From Myxococcales bacterium (GTDB taxonomy: Bacteria > Myxococcota_A > Polyangia > GCA-2747355): a stretch of DNA of 49,372 bases. The position numbers and the translations under genes were made by a program. The notes under the pieces are model-generated. The model made no database searches and had not been told where the DNA came from. It saw nothing but the letters and a program-made list of their open reading frames with translations. Positions within the stretch are counted from its first letter, which is position 1. The number at the start of each line of letters is the position of its first letter. Below, piece by piece: positions 31,066-43,277 of this stretch. The DNA lies in NCBI GenBank assembly GCA_020431405.1, contig JAGQIK010000088.1, forward strand, positions 1 to 49,372, read 5' to 3'.

Positions 31066-33171
31066 ATGGGCTCTCGCGATCTGATCTTGATCGCCGCGCT
31101 GCTCGGCGTGGCGGGCTGCGCTGGTGAAGGCGTTGGCGGCGGCGAGCTGGCCGTCGTCGGCGACGCCGCGCCGCCTCGCGACGAGAGCGGGACTGCCGAC
31201 GCCGCAGCTCTCGACAACCGCACGACTGCCCCCGACACAATCGACAGCGCGACGCCGGCGTCGGACGCGCCGGCGCCCAACCCGGACAGCAACACCCCGC
31301 CGCCGCCGTGCAGCCAGCGCAAGCGCGCGGCGATCACGACGCCGGCGGCGAGCGCCAGTTGGCGTTACGGCGGCGGCCACGGCTATCCCGACGTGGTCGA
31401 TCCGAGCTGGTGCAACACGACGGTGGTCTCGACCACCGCGCAGCTCGAAGCGGCGCTCAAGGCGGCGCAGTCAGGAGACACGGTCTACGTCAAAGACGGC
31501 GTCGAGCTCGACCTCACCGGCAAGTCGCTTTGTATCAACCAAGGCGTGTGGCTCGCCGGCGGGCGCGGGCGCGGCGGCGGCGCGGGCGCGCTGCTCTACA
31601 CGTACACGCGCACCAAGACGCCGATGCTGCGCGCTTGCGGCAGCGACGTGCGCCTCACCGGCCTGCGCCTGTGGGGCAGCGACAGCGCGCAGTGTCCGCC
31701 CGAGTACGCCAGCAAGACTTGCTCGGGCACCGACCGCACCGGCGGCGTCAACTGCCGCGACTGCGAGCCGTCGACCTACGGCATCAGCGCAGGCAGCGGC
31801 ATGCACCGCCTCGAGGTCGACAACTGCGAGATGGCGGGCTTCAGCCTCGCCGCCATCTCGCTCAGCGCGTCGAGCGGCCACGCGGTGCACCACAACTACC
31901 TTCACCACACGCAGCGTCAGGGCCTCGGCTACGGCGTCGTGCTCGGCGGCACCACGTCGACGACCTGCTCGGCGGTCATCGAGCACAACCGCTTCGACTA
32001 CTACCGCCACGCCGTCGCCGGCTCGGGCGCGCCCGGCCAGGAATACATCGCGCGCCACAACCTCGCGCTGTCGCACGCCATCGGCCACGTCTACGACATG
32101 CACGGCCTCAACGAGAAGACCAACGACGGCAACCCGGTCGCCGGCCGCCGCATCGAGATCCACGACAACGCGATCCTGCAGAGCTCGGTGTACTCGTTCG
32201 TGCTGCGCGGGCGGCCGTCGACAGGCGCGTGGTTCTATCGCAACTGCACCGCGCGCGCGAAGTCGTCGGCGGTGCTGCAGCGCTACTTCACGGGCAACTT
32301 CAGCGTCGACAAGACACCGGGCGGCGCCTCGGCGCCCAACACCTACGGCGCCGCCTACGACAGCTGCGCCGCGCGGCGCTTCTGCTACATGCCGAGCGCT
32401 CTCGGCCCGCGACGCAACGCTATCGCCTCGACGCTGTCCGTCGACGACATCGCCATCGGCGACTTCGACGGCGACGGGCGCGCCGACCTCTTTCGCACCT
32501 CGGGCGGCGCGTGGTTCTGGTCGCGCTCGGGCAGCGGCGCCTGGGCGCAGCGCAACAGCTCGAGCTACACGCTGGCGTCGCTGCGCTTCGGCGACTTCGA
32601 CGGCGACGGCAAGACCGACGTCTTTCGCGCCGGCAGCGGCGGATGGTTCATCTCGTCGGCGGCGAGCAGCGGCTGGAAACAGATCAACACGCTCGCCGAC
32701 AACGTCGCGACGCTCGCCTTCGGCGACTTCGACGGCGACGGCAAGACCGACGTCTTCAAGAGCGAGGGCGGGCGCTGGTACTGGTCGCGCTCGGGCACGG
32801 CCGCCTGGGCGCAGCGCAACAGCTCGAGCTACACGCTGGCGTCGCTGCGCTTCGGCGACTTCGACGGCGACGGCAAGACCGACGTCTTTCGCGCCGGCAG
32901 CGCCGGATGGTTCATCTCGTCGGCGGCGAGCAGCGGCTGGAAGCAGATCAACAGCTCGGGCGTGGGCCTGGCGAGCATGCGCTTCGGCGACTTCAACGGC
33001 GACGGCAAGACCGACGTGCTGTACCTCGGTTCGGACCTCTGGCGCGTGTCATGGGGTGGCGCTAGCGCGTGGCGCCGCCTGCGCATCGACAGCAACGCCG
33101 CCAGCGCGCTGCGCGTGGGCGACTTCGACGGCGACGGCAAAGACGACGTGCTGCGCGCCGGCTGTCGCTGA
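31066..33171 (+). CDS. Beta-helix lipoprotein with C-terminal FG-GAP/VCBS repeats
   Basis: The 701-aa protein begins MGSRDLILIAALLGVAGC, a clear lipoprotein signal, then has an Asp/Thr/Pro spacer. Residues about 100-430 resemble a right-handed parallel beta-helix of the pectate-lyase type, with repeated short strands, Asn/His turns (HHNYLHHTQRQGLGYG, IEHNRFDYYRHAV, EIHDNAILQ) and a Cys-rich part (CSGTDRTGGVNCRDCEPSTYG). No catalytic residues can be fixed. Residues about 445-701 carry five to six FG-GAP-like units with GDFDGDGKTDVF calcium loops. It may bind or cleave polysaccharide at the cell surface. The start is ATG 31066; the frame reads back to 29896, but that is a shadow of acs. The calcium-loop region contains a 264-bp duplication. 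Confidence 0.85.
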   Translation: MGSRDLILIAALLGVAGCAGEGVGGGELAVVGDAAPPRDESGTADAAALDNRTTAPDTIDSATPASDAPAPNPDSNTPPPPCSQRKRAAITTPAASASWRYGGGHGYPDVVDPSWCNTTVVSTTAQLEAALKAAQSGDTVYVKDGVELDLTGKSLCINQGVWLAGGRGRGGGAGALLYTYTRTKTPMLRACGSDVRLTGLRLWGSDSAQCPPEYASKTCSGTDRTGGVNCRDCEPSTYGISAGSGMHRLEVDNCEMAGFSLAAISLSASSGHAVHHNYLHHTQRQGLGYGVVLGGTTSTTCSAVIEHNRFDYYRHAVAGSGAPGQEYIARHNLALSHAIGHVYDMHGLNEKTNDGNPVAGRRIEIHDNAILQSSVYSFVLRGRPSTGAWFYRNCTARAKSSAVLQRYFTGNFSVDKTPGGASAPNTYGAAYDSCAARRFCYMPSALGPRRNAIASTLSVDDIAIGDFDGDGRADLFRTSGGAWFWSRSGSGAWAQRNSSSYTLASLRFGDFDGDGKTDVFRAGSGGWFISSAASSGWKQINTLADNVATLAFGDFDGDGKTDVFKSEGGRWYWSRSGTAAWAQRNSSSYTLASLRFGDFDGDGKTDVFRAGSAGWFISSAASSGWKQINSSGVGLASMRFGDFNGDGKTDVLYLGSDLWRVSWGGASAWRRLRIDSNAASALRVGDFDGDGKDDVLRAGCR
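32521..32944 (+). repeat. 264-bp near-identical tandem duplication in FG-GAP region
   Basis: The segment from about 32541 to 32681 recurs with an offset of exactly 264 nt (32805 to 32945), with only a few base differences. The offset corresponds to 88 residues. This indicates recent duplication or homogenisation of two calcium-loop units. Confidence 0.85.
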
Positions 33172-33182
33172 GCCGAAATTGC

Positions 33183-33206
33183 ATTGGACCGCTGACGCCG
33201 TCCAAT
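33183..33206. terminator. Hairpin, possible bidirectional terminator between converging genes
   Basis: ATTGGAC and GTCCAAT pair exactly (7 bp) with a 10-nt loop. It is in the 88-nt gap between the beta-helix gene and the kinase gene, which point at each other. There is no long U-tract on either side, so factor dependence is likely. Confidence 0.4.
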
Positions 33207-33259
33207 TGCGACGCGGCCCAAATGTCAATGCGGTCGAGGCAGTCTGCGATCTCGGGTAC

Positions 33260-34552
<1,293 letters not shown>

Positions 34553-34701
34553 GCGAGGCCTTAATATACGTCAATCACTGTCAGTCTGGCCCTTGCTCGC
34601 CGCCGGCTCCGATGAAATAGTCTCCCAGCTGGGCCAATTCGGTGTGGCCGCGGAATGAGCTCCGTCCATGCCAGTGCCTCGGGCCCACTGATACGTGAGA
34701 T

Positions 34702-37251
34702 ATGGCTGCCTTAGGCTCGACTACGATCTATCTGACGCTGATTCTTGCCGCCTGGGCGCTCGCCCTCGGCATCGTGGGAGCGCGCCGGCGCTCGCGGGCG
34801 CTGGTGGCCAGCGCGGAAGCGGTGACCTACGCCGTCGCCGCCTGCGCCACCGTGGCGATGTTCATCCTCGCCTACGCCTTCGCCGTCTCGGACTTCTCGA
34901 TCATCTACGTGCAGCAGCACTCCGATCGCTCGATGCCGCTGTTCTATCGCATCACCGCGACCTGGGGCGGCATGGAAGGCTCGCTGCTGTTGTGGGCCTG
35001 GCTGCTGTCGATCTTCACCGCCTTCGCGGTGCGCACCAATCGCGAGCGGCTGCGCGAGCTGATGCCGTACTTCATCGCGACGCAGATGACGATCATGCTG
35101 TTCTTCGGCTCGCTGCTCGTCACGGCGTCCAACCCGTTCGGCTCGTTCCTCGCCTTCCAAGCCACCACCGGCAAGGGACTCAACCCGCTGCTGCAAAACC
35201 CCTACATGGTGACGCACCCGCCGTCGCTGTATCTCGGCTTCGTCGGCATGTCGGTGCCGTTCTCGATGGGCATGGCGGCGCTGCTGTCCGGCCGCACCGA
35301 CAACGCCTGGGTCATGGCGGCGCGCCGCTGGGCGATGCTGGCCTGGTTCTTCCTGTCGCTGGGGCTGACCCTCGGCATGCTGTGGGCCTACGAAGAGCTC
35401 GGCTGGGGCGGCTACTGGGGCTGGGATCCGGTGGAGAACGCCGGCTTCATGCCGTGGCTGATGGTCACCGCCTTCCTGCACTCGATCATCGTGCAGGAGC
35501 GGCGCTCGATGCTGCGCATCTGGAACATGATCCTGGCGACGCTGGCCTTCGCCATGACGATCTTCGGCACGTTCCTCACGCGCTCGGGCTTCATCGAATC
35601 GGTGCACGCCTTCGCGCGCTCCAACATCGGCTACGTCTTCCTCGCGTTCATCTGGGTCACGCTCTGTGTCGGCTTCGCGCTGACGTTCTGGCGACGCAAG
35701 CAGCTGCGCAGCCGCGGCGAGCTCGAGTCGGTGCTCAGCCGCGAGTTCTGGTTCGTGCTCAACAACTGGCTCTTCCTCTCGGCGACGCTGCTGGTGATGG
35801 TGCTGACCACGTTCCCGTCGCTGTCGGAGCTCTTCGGCGACAAGATCACGATCAGCATCCCGGCCTTCAACCGCTGGATGGCGCCGCTCGGTATCGCGCT
35901 GCTGGTGATGACCGGCATCGGCCCGATGCTGGGCTGGCGAAAGACGTCGGGCGCAGGCCTGCGGCGGCAGTTCTTGATCCCGCTCGCCGTGTCGATCGCC
36001 GCCGGCGCTGTGCTCGCCGTGATCGGGCTGCGCAAGGTCAACTCGCTCATCGTCTGGGTGCTGTGCGTGTTCATCACCGCGACGATCGTGCAGGAGCTGG
36101 TGCGCGGCACGGCGAGCCGCGCCAAGGCGGCCAAGGTCTCGCTCGCGAGCTCGTTCTTCGGGCTCTTCGCGCGCAACCGCCGACGCTACGGCGGCTACAT
36201 CATCCACTTCGGCATCGTGCTGATGTTTGTCGGCTTCGCTGGCGACGCCTACAAGCTCGAGAACGAGGTCGTGATGAAGCGCGGCCAGCGCCACAAGATC
36301 GGCGACTACACGCTGCGCTATGACGGGCTGCGCGTCACCGAGGACGCCGAGAAGACCGCGGTCACGGCCTATCTGACCACCTGGGACAAGGGCAAGCACA
36401 TCGGCACGCTGCTGCCGGCGCGCTGGACGTTCCACCGCCACCGCGACGCGCCCACCACCGAGGTGGCGATGAAGCGCGGCATCCGCGAAGACCTCTTCGT
36501 CGCGCTCGGCGACTTCAACAGCAAGACCGGCTCGACCACGTTCAAGATCGTCGTCAACCCGCTGGTCAACTGGATCTGGTTCGGCTTCATCGTGCTCGGC
36601 ATCGGCACCGCGGTGGCGGCGCTGCCCATCGGCGGGCGGCTGAGCAAGATCGCCGGCGTGACGGCGGCGGTGGCGCTGCTGCTGCTGCCGCCCGGCGTCG
36701 CCGACGCCAAGCAGGAGCGCGCGCCACCCAAAGCAGGGAGCGCCAAGCACGATCACTCGGACCACGAGCACGCCGGCATGGCGAAGATGCTGTTCGCGCC
36801 CGGCGAGAAGGTCATGTTCGACAAGCTGACGTGCATGTGCAACACGTGCCCGCGGCTGATCCTCAGCAAGTGCAACTGCGGTTTCGCGCAGCGCGAGCGC
36901 AAGGCGATTCGCGCCAAGCTCAAGCTCGGCTGGGACGAAAAACGCATCATCGACTGGTACGTCAACCGGCGCGGCCCCGAGATCGGCCGCGAGCCGTTCG
37001 GCTTCCGCGCGCTCTCCGAGCCCCCCAACACGGGCCTCTACTGGATGCTGCCCTACGCGCTGAGCGCCATCGGCGTGATCGCGCTGGTGCTCGCCGGGCG
37101 CAAGTGGTCTGCTCGCCGGCGCGCGCGCGCGGCCGCCGCTGCGCTAGCTGCCGCGGGCGGCGACCTCGACTCGCGCTCGGGCGGCGCGAGCCGCAAGAAG
37201 GACGACCCCTACGCTGACCTGCTCGACGACGAGCTACGCAAGCTCGACTAA
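34702..37251 (+). CDS. ccmF: CcmF-CcmH fusion, cytochrome c maturation heme lyase
   Basis: The 849-aa polytopic membrane protein has about 15 helices. Residues 1-640 are CcmF: ATWGGMEGSLLLWAWLLS, NPYMVTHPPSLYLGFVG, and the WWD motif in GWGGYWGWDPVENAGFMPW (about 234-252), which handles heme. After helices near 610-640 a periplasmic Cys-rich domain follows (about 710-727): CMCNTCPRLILSKCNC, then RKAIRAKLKLGWDEKRIIDWY. It matches CcmH (CycL), which reduces apocytochrome thiols. The cysteine pattern differs from the usual LRCxxC. A final TM near 775-800 precedes a basic tail. It joins heme to CXXCH apocytochromes. The start is ATG 34702. It is the first gene of the ccm cluster. Confidence 0.9.
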   Translation: MAALGSTTIYLTLILAAWALALGIVGARRRSRALVASAEAVTYAVAACATVAMFILAYAFAVSDFSIIYVQQHSDRSMPLFYRITATWGGMEGSLLLWAWLLSIFTAFAVRTNRERLRELMPYFIATQMTIMLFFGSLLVTASNPFGSFLAFQATTGKGLNPLLQNPYMVTHPPSLYLGFVGMSVPFSMGMAALLSGRTDNAWVMAARRWAMLAWFFLSLGLTLGMLWAYEELGWGGYWGWDPVENAGFMPWLMVTAFLHSIIVQERRSMLRIWNMILATLAFAMTIFGTFLTRSGFIESVHAFARSNIGYVFLAFIWVTLCVGFALTFWRRKQLRSRGELESVLSREFWFVLNNWLFLSATLLVMVLTTFPSLSELFGDKITISIPAFNRWMAPLGIALLVMTGIGPMLGWRKTSGAGLRRQFLIPLAVSIAAGAVLAVIGLRKVNSLIVWVLCVFITATIVQELVRGTASRAKAAKVSLASSFFGLFARNRRRYGGYIIHFGIVLMFVGFAGDAYKLENEVVMKRGQRHKIGDYTLRYDGLRVTEDAEKTAVTAYLTTWDKGKHIGTLLPARWTFHRHRDAPTTEVAMKRGIREDLFVALGDFNSKTGSTTFKIVVNPLVNWIWFGFIVLGIGTAVAALPIGGRLSKIAGVTAAVALLLLPPGVADAKQERAPPKAGSAKHDHSDHEHAGMAKMLFAPGEKVMFDKLTCMCNTCPRLILSKCNCGFAQRERKAIRAKLKLGWDEKRIIDWYVNRRGPEIGREPFGFRALSEPPNTGLYWMLPYALSAIGVIALVLAGRKWSARRRARAAAAALAAAGGDLDSRSGGASRKKDDPYADLLDDELRKLD

Positions 37252-37263
37252 GGCGCTGGCGTC

Positions 37264-37866
37264 ATGGCTTCCAAGACCAAGTCCAAGAGCGACAAGAGCG
37301 ACAAGAGCGACCGCAGCAAGGCCGACAGCAGCGCGTCCAAGTCGCTGGCCGCGGAGCCGTCGTCCGCGGCGAAAAAGCTCTCCATGAAGAAGGGGCTGCG
37401 CCTGCTGCGCCTGGGCTTGCCGCTGGTGATGGGCGTCGGCTACGCCGCCGTCTTTCTGACCGTTGGCAAGTCGACCTACGCCGCGGTGTTCGCCGGGCTC
37501 GTCGCTGGCGCGGCGGGCTTCTTGCTGGCGCTGCTGTTCGGCGCCATCGCGCTGCTGGTCGGTCAGGTCGAGGGCGCACCGCCGCCGCCCGACGAGCGGC
37601 TCGAGGATCTCGAGCGCGACAAGCGGCTGCTGCTGCGATCGATCCGCGAGATCGAGCTCGACGTGCAGCTCGGCAAGCTCGAGGCCGACGAAGGCAACGA
37701 GCTCACCGAGCCGCTGCGCCGCCGCGCCGTACAGGTGCTGCGCGAGATCGACGAGGCGCGCCTGCTCGACAAACCCAGCGACGAGGCGGCGCTTTCGCCC
37801 GACGAACGCGTCGAGCGCGAGATCGAAGCCGAGATCCGGCGCCGCGTCGCCATGTACGGCGGATAA
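37264..37866 (+). CDS. CcmI-like membrane protein of the ccm cluster
   Basis: The 200-aa protein starts with a Lys/Ser-rich stretch (KTKSKSDKSDKSD), then has two hydrophobic segments (about 50-100: RLLRLGLPLVMGVGYAAVFLTVG and AAVFAGLVAGAAGFLLALLFGAIALLV). The C-terminal half is helical with LEDLERDKRLLLRSIREIELDVQLGKL and RRRAVQVLREIDEARLLD. This is the pattern of CcmI-like small proteins that sit near CcmFH and present apocytochrome c. It has no full CcmI TPR domain. It begins 12 nt after the ccmF stop, and the following gene has its own possible promoter. The function within the ccm cluster is inferred from position. Confidence 0.68.
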   Translation: MASKTKSKSDKSDKSDRSKADSSASKSLAAEPSSAAKKLSMKKGLRLLRLGLPLVMGVGYAAVFLTVGKSTYAAVFAGLVAGAAGFLLALLFGAIALLVGQVEGAPPPPDERLEDLERDKRLLLRSIREIELDVQLGKLEADEGNELTEPLRRRAVQVLREIDEARLLDKPSDEAALSPDERVEREIEAEIRRRVAMYGG

Positions 37867-37929
37867 GAGCAACAGCTTCGCGCGGTTAGGCCTCCTGCAC
37901 GACGCGTCAATGCGACCCGTCGCCCCGCC

Positions 37930-37957
37930 TGGACAAAAACTCTCAGATTGGTACAAA
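37930..37957 (+). promoter_or_regulatory. Candidate leaderless promoter for the 37965 gene
   Basis: TGGACA (37930-37935) and TACAAA (37952-37957) are separated by 16 nt. The -10 ends 7 nt before ATG 37965, so the start site would fall on or near the ATG. There is no Shine-Dalgarno. The TACAAA lacks the terminal T, so confidence is low. Confidence 0.35.
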
Positions 37958-37964
37958 GCTCCGA

Positions 37965-39869
37965 ATGTCCTGCAGACGACACCGCCTGTGTGCCGCCTTC
38001 GCCGCGTCGCTGGCCCTCTTGGCGCCGGCCGCGACCGTCGTCGCACAGCCGTCGAACATGGCGGCGATGTTCGGCCGCCCGCTCTACATGGGCCGTCTGC
38101 CGGCCGGTGTCGCCACCGTCCGCGTGATCGGCAAGAGCTTCGCCGACAAGAAGGTCGGCGCGCCGGCAACGCTCTACGCGGTGGGCGGCGAGCGCATCGA
38201 GAAAATCGCCGAGTCGAAGACCAACGACAAGTCGCGCGCGCAGTTCTCCAAGCTCGTCAGCGGGCGCATCTACTTCATCGAGGTCGTCGTCGACGGCAAG
38301 ACGCTGCGCACGCACCCCTTCAGCGGCCCCAACCAGGGCGGCGTGCGCTTTCTGATCTCCACCACGGTGGCCGCACCGCCGCGACCCAAGCCGGGCACCA
38401 AGGCCTCGGCCGCGCCTAGCGGCGGCGGCGACGGCGGCGGCGGCGGCATGCCGCCCGGCCATCCCGGCAGCAGCGCCAGCGGCGGCGACGACGGCAAGCC
38501 CCAGAAGATCAAAAAGGGACGCAGCGGCGCGGCGCAGATGCTGCCGCTGACCGATGTCGAAGACGGCCTGGTGCGCGTCAAGGTCCTGCTCGGCAACAAG
38601 GCCACGCCCGTCGGCAAGGCGCGCGTCTCGGTGATCGTCGACGGCACGCCGCAGCGGCGCCGCACCGACGACAAGGGACAGACCAGCGTCAAGATCGATC
38701 CCGCGGCCAAGACGGTGCGCGTCGCCGTCGGTCACGCCGGGCTGAGCTATCGCAGCCGCAAGCTCATCCCGCCCAAGAAGGGTGGCGTGGAGCTGAGCTT
38801 CACGGTCTACAATCGCACCACCGACGCCAGCGTGCTGCACTTCGGCGCCGGCTCGCACATCCTGTGCGGCGTCGGTGAGAAGCGCCTCGGCTTCCGGCAG
38901 GTGCTGGCGATCATCAATCCCAGCGACAAGCTCTTCAACCCGGGCGACAAGGGCCTCGAGCTGCCCGTTCCGCCCAACGCCGAGCGTCTGTCGGTCTCCA
39001 AAGAAGACAAGCGCTTCGTCACCCAGCGCGGCAACAAGCTCTTCATCACCTCGCCGATCCCGCCCGGACGGCTCGCGGTGCAGTACTTCTTCGAGATGGG
39101 CTACGACGACGGCGTCGCCGATGTGAGCCAGACCATGCCGCTCGACACGCAGCGGCTGGTGTTCATCTTCACCAACGCGACGACGCCCACCGTGACGGGG
39201 CCGTCGATGGTCAGCCGCCGCGTAGAGACCATGCGCGGCCGCCAGACCGTGATCTACACGCTGCGCGCCACCAAGCGCGGCGAGAAGCTCGAGATCACCA
39301 TCGGCGGGCTGCCGCAGGACAAGACGCGCACGACGACCATCGTCGCGATCTCGCTCGCCAGCGTGATCCTGATCTGGGGCGTGCTGGGCGCGGCGGCGGC
39401 GCGGCGCCCCGAGCGCGAGCGCAAACGCGAGTCGCTGCTGCAAGAGCTCGCCACGCTCGAAGCGCAGCGACGGCGTGCCATGCGCGACGCGGGCCGCGAG
39501 CACGAAGCCACAGGCCGCCGCGGCGACGGCGACAGCGGTGAGAGCGGCGAGCGCGACGGCGACGACGACGATGACGACGTCACGGTGAGCAGCGACACCG
39601 GTCCGCTGCCACGCGAGGTCGTCGAGGCGCTGCGCGCGCGCGCCGAGAAGGCCAAGAAAGCCGAGAAGGCCAAGAAAGCCGAGAAGGCCAAGGCCAAGGC
39701 CGAGGCCGAGGCCGACGCCGCGCCGTCCAAGGCAGCCGCGTCCGACGAAGAGAAGGCGCGCCTCGCCAAGTCAGCGCTGGGCGCCTTCGACGAGACGAAG
39801 TATCAGAAACGCCGCGCGGAGATCGTCGCCGAGCTGCGCACCCTCTGGGGTAAGGACAAGGAGGCGTAG
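37965..39869 (+). CDS. Periplasmic, membrane-anchored protein of the ccm cluster
   Basis: The 634-aa protein starts with a signal peptide (MSCRRHRLCAAFAASLALLAPAATVVA). The N-terminal 130 residues are beta-rich (GRLPAGVATVRVIGKSFADKKVG), then a Gly/Ser/Pro linker (145-180). Residues 195-460 are a large beta domain of unassigned family, with carboxypeptidase-regulatory-like strands (VRVKVLLGNKATPVGKARVSVIVDG). A single TM helix follows near 465-490 (TTIVAISLASVILIWGVLGAAA). The last 140 residues are cytoplasmic and highly charged, with an acidic run (DDDDDD) and KAKKAEKAKKAEKAK coiled coil. It sits between CcmI-like and CcmC genes, so a role in cytochrome c maturation is likely. I recognise no named family. 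Confidence 0.7.
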   Translation: MSCRRHRLCAAFAASLALLAPAATVVAQPSNMAAMFGRPLYMGRLPAGVATVRVIGKSFADKKVGAPATLYAVGGERIEKIAESKTNDKSRAQFSKLVSGRIYFIEVVVDGKTLRTHPFSGPNQGGVRFLISTTVAAPPRPKPGTKASAAPSGGGDGGGGGMPPGHPGSSASGGDDGKPQKIKKGRSGAAQMLPLTDVEDGLVRVKVLLGNKATPVGKARVSVIVDGTPQRRRTDDKGQTSVKIDPAAKTVRVAVGHAGLSYRSRKLIPPKKGGVELSFTVYNRTTDASVLHFGAGSHILCGVGEKRLGFRQVLAIINPSDKLFNPGDKGLELPVPPNAERLSVSKEDKRFVTQRGNKLFITSPIPPGRLAVQYFFEMGYDDGVADVSQTMPLDTQRLVFIFTNATTPTVTGPSMVSRRVETMRGRQTVIYTLRATKRGEKLEITIGGLPQDKTRTTTIVAISLASVILIWGVLGAAAARRPERERKRESLLQELATLEAQRRRAMRDAGREHEATGRRGDGDSGESGERDGDDDDDDVTVSSDTGPLPREVVEALRARAEKAKKAEKAKKAEKAKAKAEAEADAAPSKAAASDEEKARLAKSALGAFDETKYQKRRAEIVAELRTLWGKDKEA

Positions 39870-39871
39870 CG

Positions 39872-40573
39872 GTGTACTACCTGCTAGCCGCCCTCACCGC
39901 GGTGGGCTTCCTCGTCTGCCCGTACCTGGTCTTCCACAACGCGCCCATCGAGCCACAGATGGGCTTCATCCAGAAGATCTTCTACTTTCACGTGCCGTGC
40001 GCCTGGCAGATGCTCTTCGGCGCGATCACCTGCGGCATCGGCGGCGCGGTGTTTCTGTTCAAGCGCAAGCCGTGGGCTGACCGGCTGACCACCGCCGCCT
40101 CCGAGCTGACGGTGGTCTTCGGCGCGCTGGTGATGACCAGCGGCCCGCTGTGGGCGCGCAAGGCCTGGGGCCACTACTGGGTCTGGGACGCGCGCCTGAC
40201 GTCGCTGCTGATCCTGTTTCTGACGTTCCTCGGCGTGATGCTCGCGCGGCGCTACGCGGGCCCGGCGGGCCGCCGCATCGCCGCCGGCGCGGCGCTCTTC
40301 GGCGCCATCAACGTGCCGTTGGTCTATGTCTCGGTGCGCATCTGGAAGACCAACCACCCATCCAACACCGTGGTGACCACGCTGTCGCCCGCGATGCGCC
40401 TGGCCTTCTGGCTCTCGGTGCTGACGTTCACCCTCTTGTTCGTGCTCATGATGTGGACACGCATGCGCACCGGGCGACTCGAAGACGAAGTCGACGAGCT
40501 CGCCATCGCCATCGCCGACCGCGGCCCGGCGGCGCCGCGCAAACGCGACGCCAAGGCGCCGGAGGAAGAGTAG
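39872..40573 (+). CDS. ccmC: CcmC-like heme-handling membrane protein
   Basis: The 233-aa integral membrane protein has about six helices. The WWD signature is GHYWVWDARLTSLLIL, with IFYFHVPCAWQMLFG at the start and NVPLVYVSVRIWKTNHPSN after it, supplying the conserved His residues. It loads heme onto CcmE in the periplasm. It starts at GTG 39872, with AAGGAGG about 10 nt upstream, two nt after the previous stop. It is followed by the CcmD-like gene. No ccmA, ccmB or ccmE is in this window, so the export ATPase and heme chaperone must lie elsewhere or differ. Confidence 0.9.
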   Translation: MYYLLAALTAVGFLVCPYLVFHNAPIEPQMGFIQKIFYFHVPCAWQMLFGAITCGIGGAVFLFKRKPWADRLTTAASELTVVFGALVMTSGPLWARKAWGHYWVWDARLTSLLILFLTFLGVMLARRYAGPAGRRIAAGAALFGAINVPLVYVSVRIWKTNHPSNTVVTTLSPAMRLAFWLSVLTFTLLFVLMMWTRMRTGRLEDEVDELAIAIADRGPAAPRKRDAKAPEEE

Positions 40574-40575
40574 CT

Positions 40576-40905
40576 ATGTCTTCGTTTCTGAAAACGCTCT
40601 GCGTGGTCGTGCTCGTCTCGGGCCTCGGCGCGGGGGTCGCCCTCGCAGCCAGCGGCGCGGGTACGGGCTCGGGCACGGTGGCAGCCAAAGCGGGAAGCGG
40701 CGACGGCTACGAAGACTTCAACCCTGCCAACAAGCAGGAGCAGGTCAACGCGCCGCTCTTCGTGACCATCGCCTACTCGCTGATCTGGCTCGTACCGCTG
40801 GTCTATCTGATCGGCCTGTGGCGCCGGCAAGCGCGGCTTACAGCCGAGGTGGCCGCCATGCGCCGCGACCTCGGGCTAGCCGACGAGGCGACAAAGAAGC
40901 GCTGA
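40576..40905 (+). CDS. ccmD: CcmD-like small membrane protein
   Basis: The 109-aa protein has a hydrophobic N-terminus (MSSFLKTLCVVVLVSGLGAGVALA) that may be a signal peptide. A Gly/Ser stretch follows, then one TM segment (about 60-82: APLFVTIAYSLIWLVPLVYLIGLWRR) and a helical tail ending in EVAAMRRDLGL. This matches CcmD, which keeps CcmC and CcmE together during heme transfer. Its size is larger than the usual 50-70 aa because of the N-terminal extension. A GGAGG lies before ATG 40576, two nt after the ccmC stop, so it is translated with ccmC. Confidence 0.75.
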   Translation: MSSFLKTLCVVVLVSGLGAGVALAASGAGTGSGTVAAKAGSGDGYEDFNPANKQEQVNAPLFVTIAYSLIWLVPLVYLIGLWRRQARLTAEVAAMRRDLGLADEATKKR

Positions 40906-40919
40906 GGAAGTAGTCGTCG

Positions 40920-43273
<2,354 letters not shown>

Positions 43274-43277
<4 letters not shown>

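Noticed and set aside
34711-36771. Long minus-strand open frame antisense to ccmF
   Set aside because: Its composition is Arg/His/Gln-rich and it is a shadow of the CcmF gene, whose motifs are clear on the plus strand.
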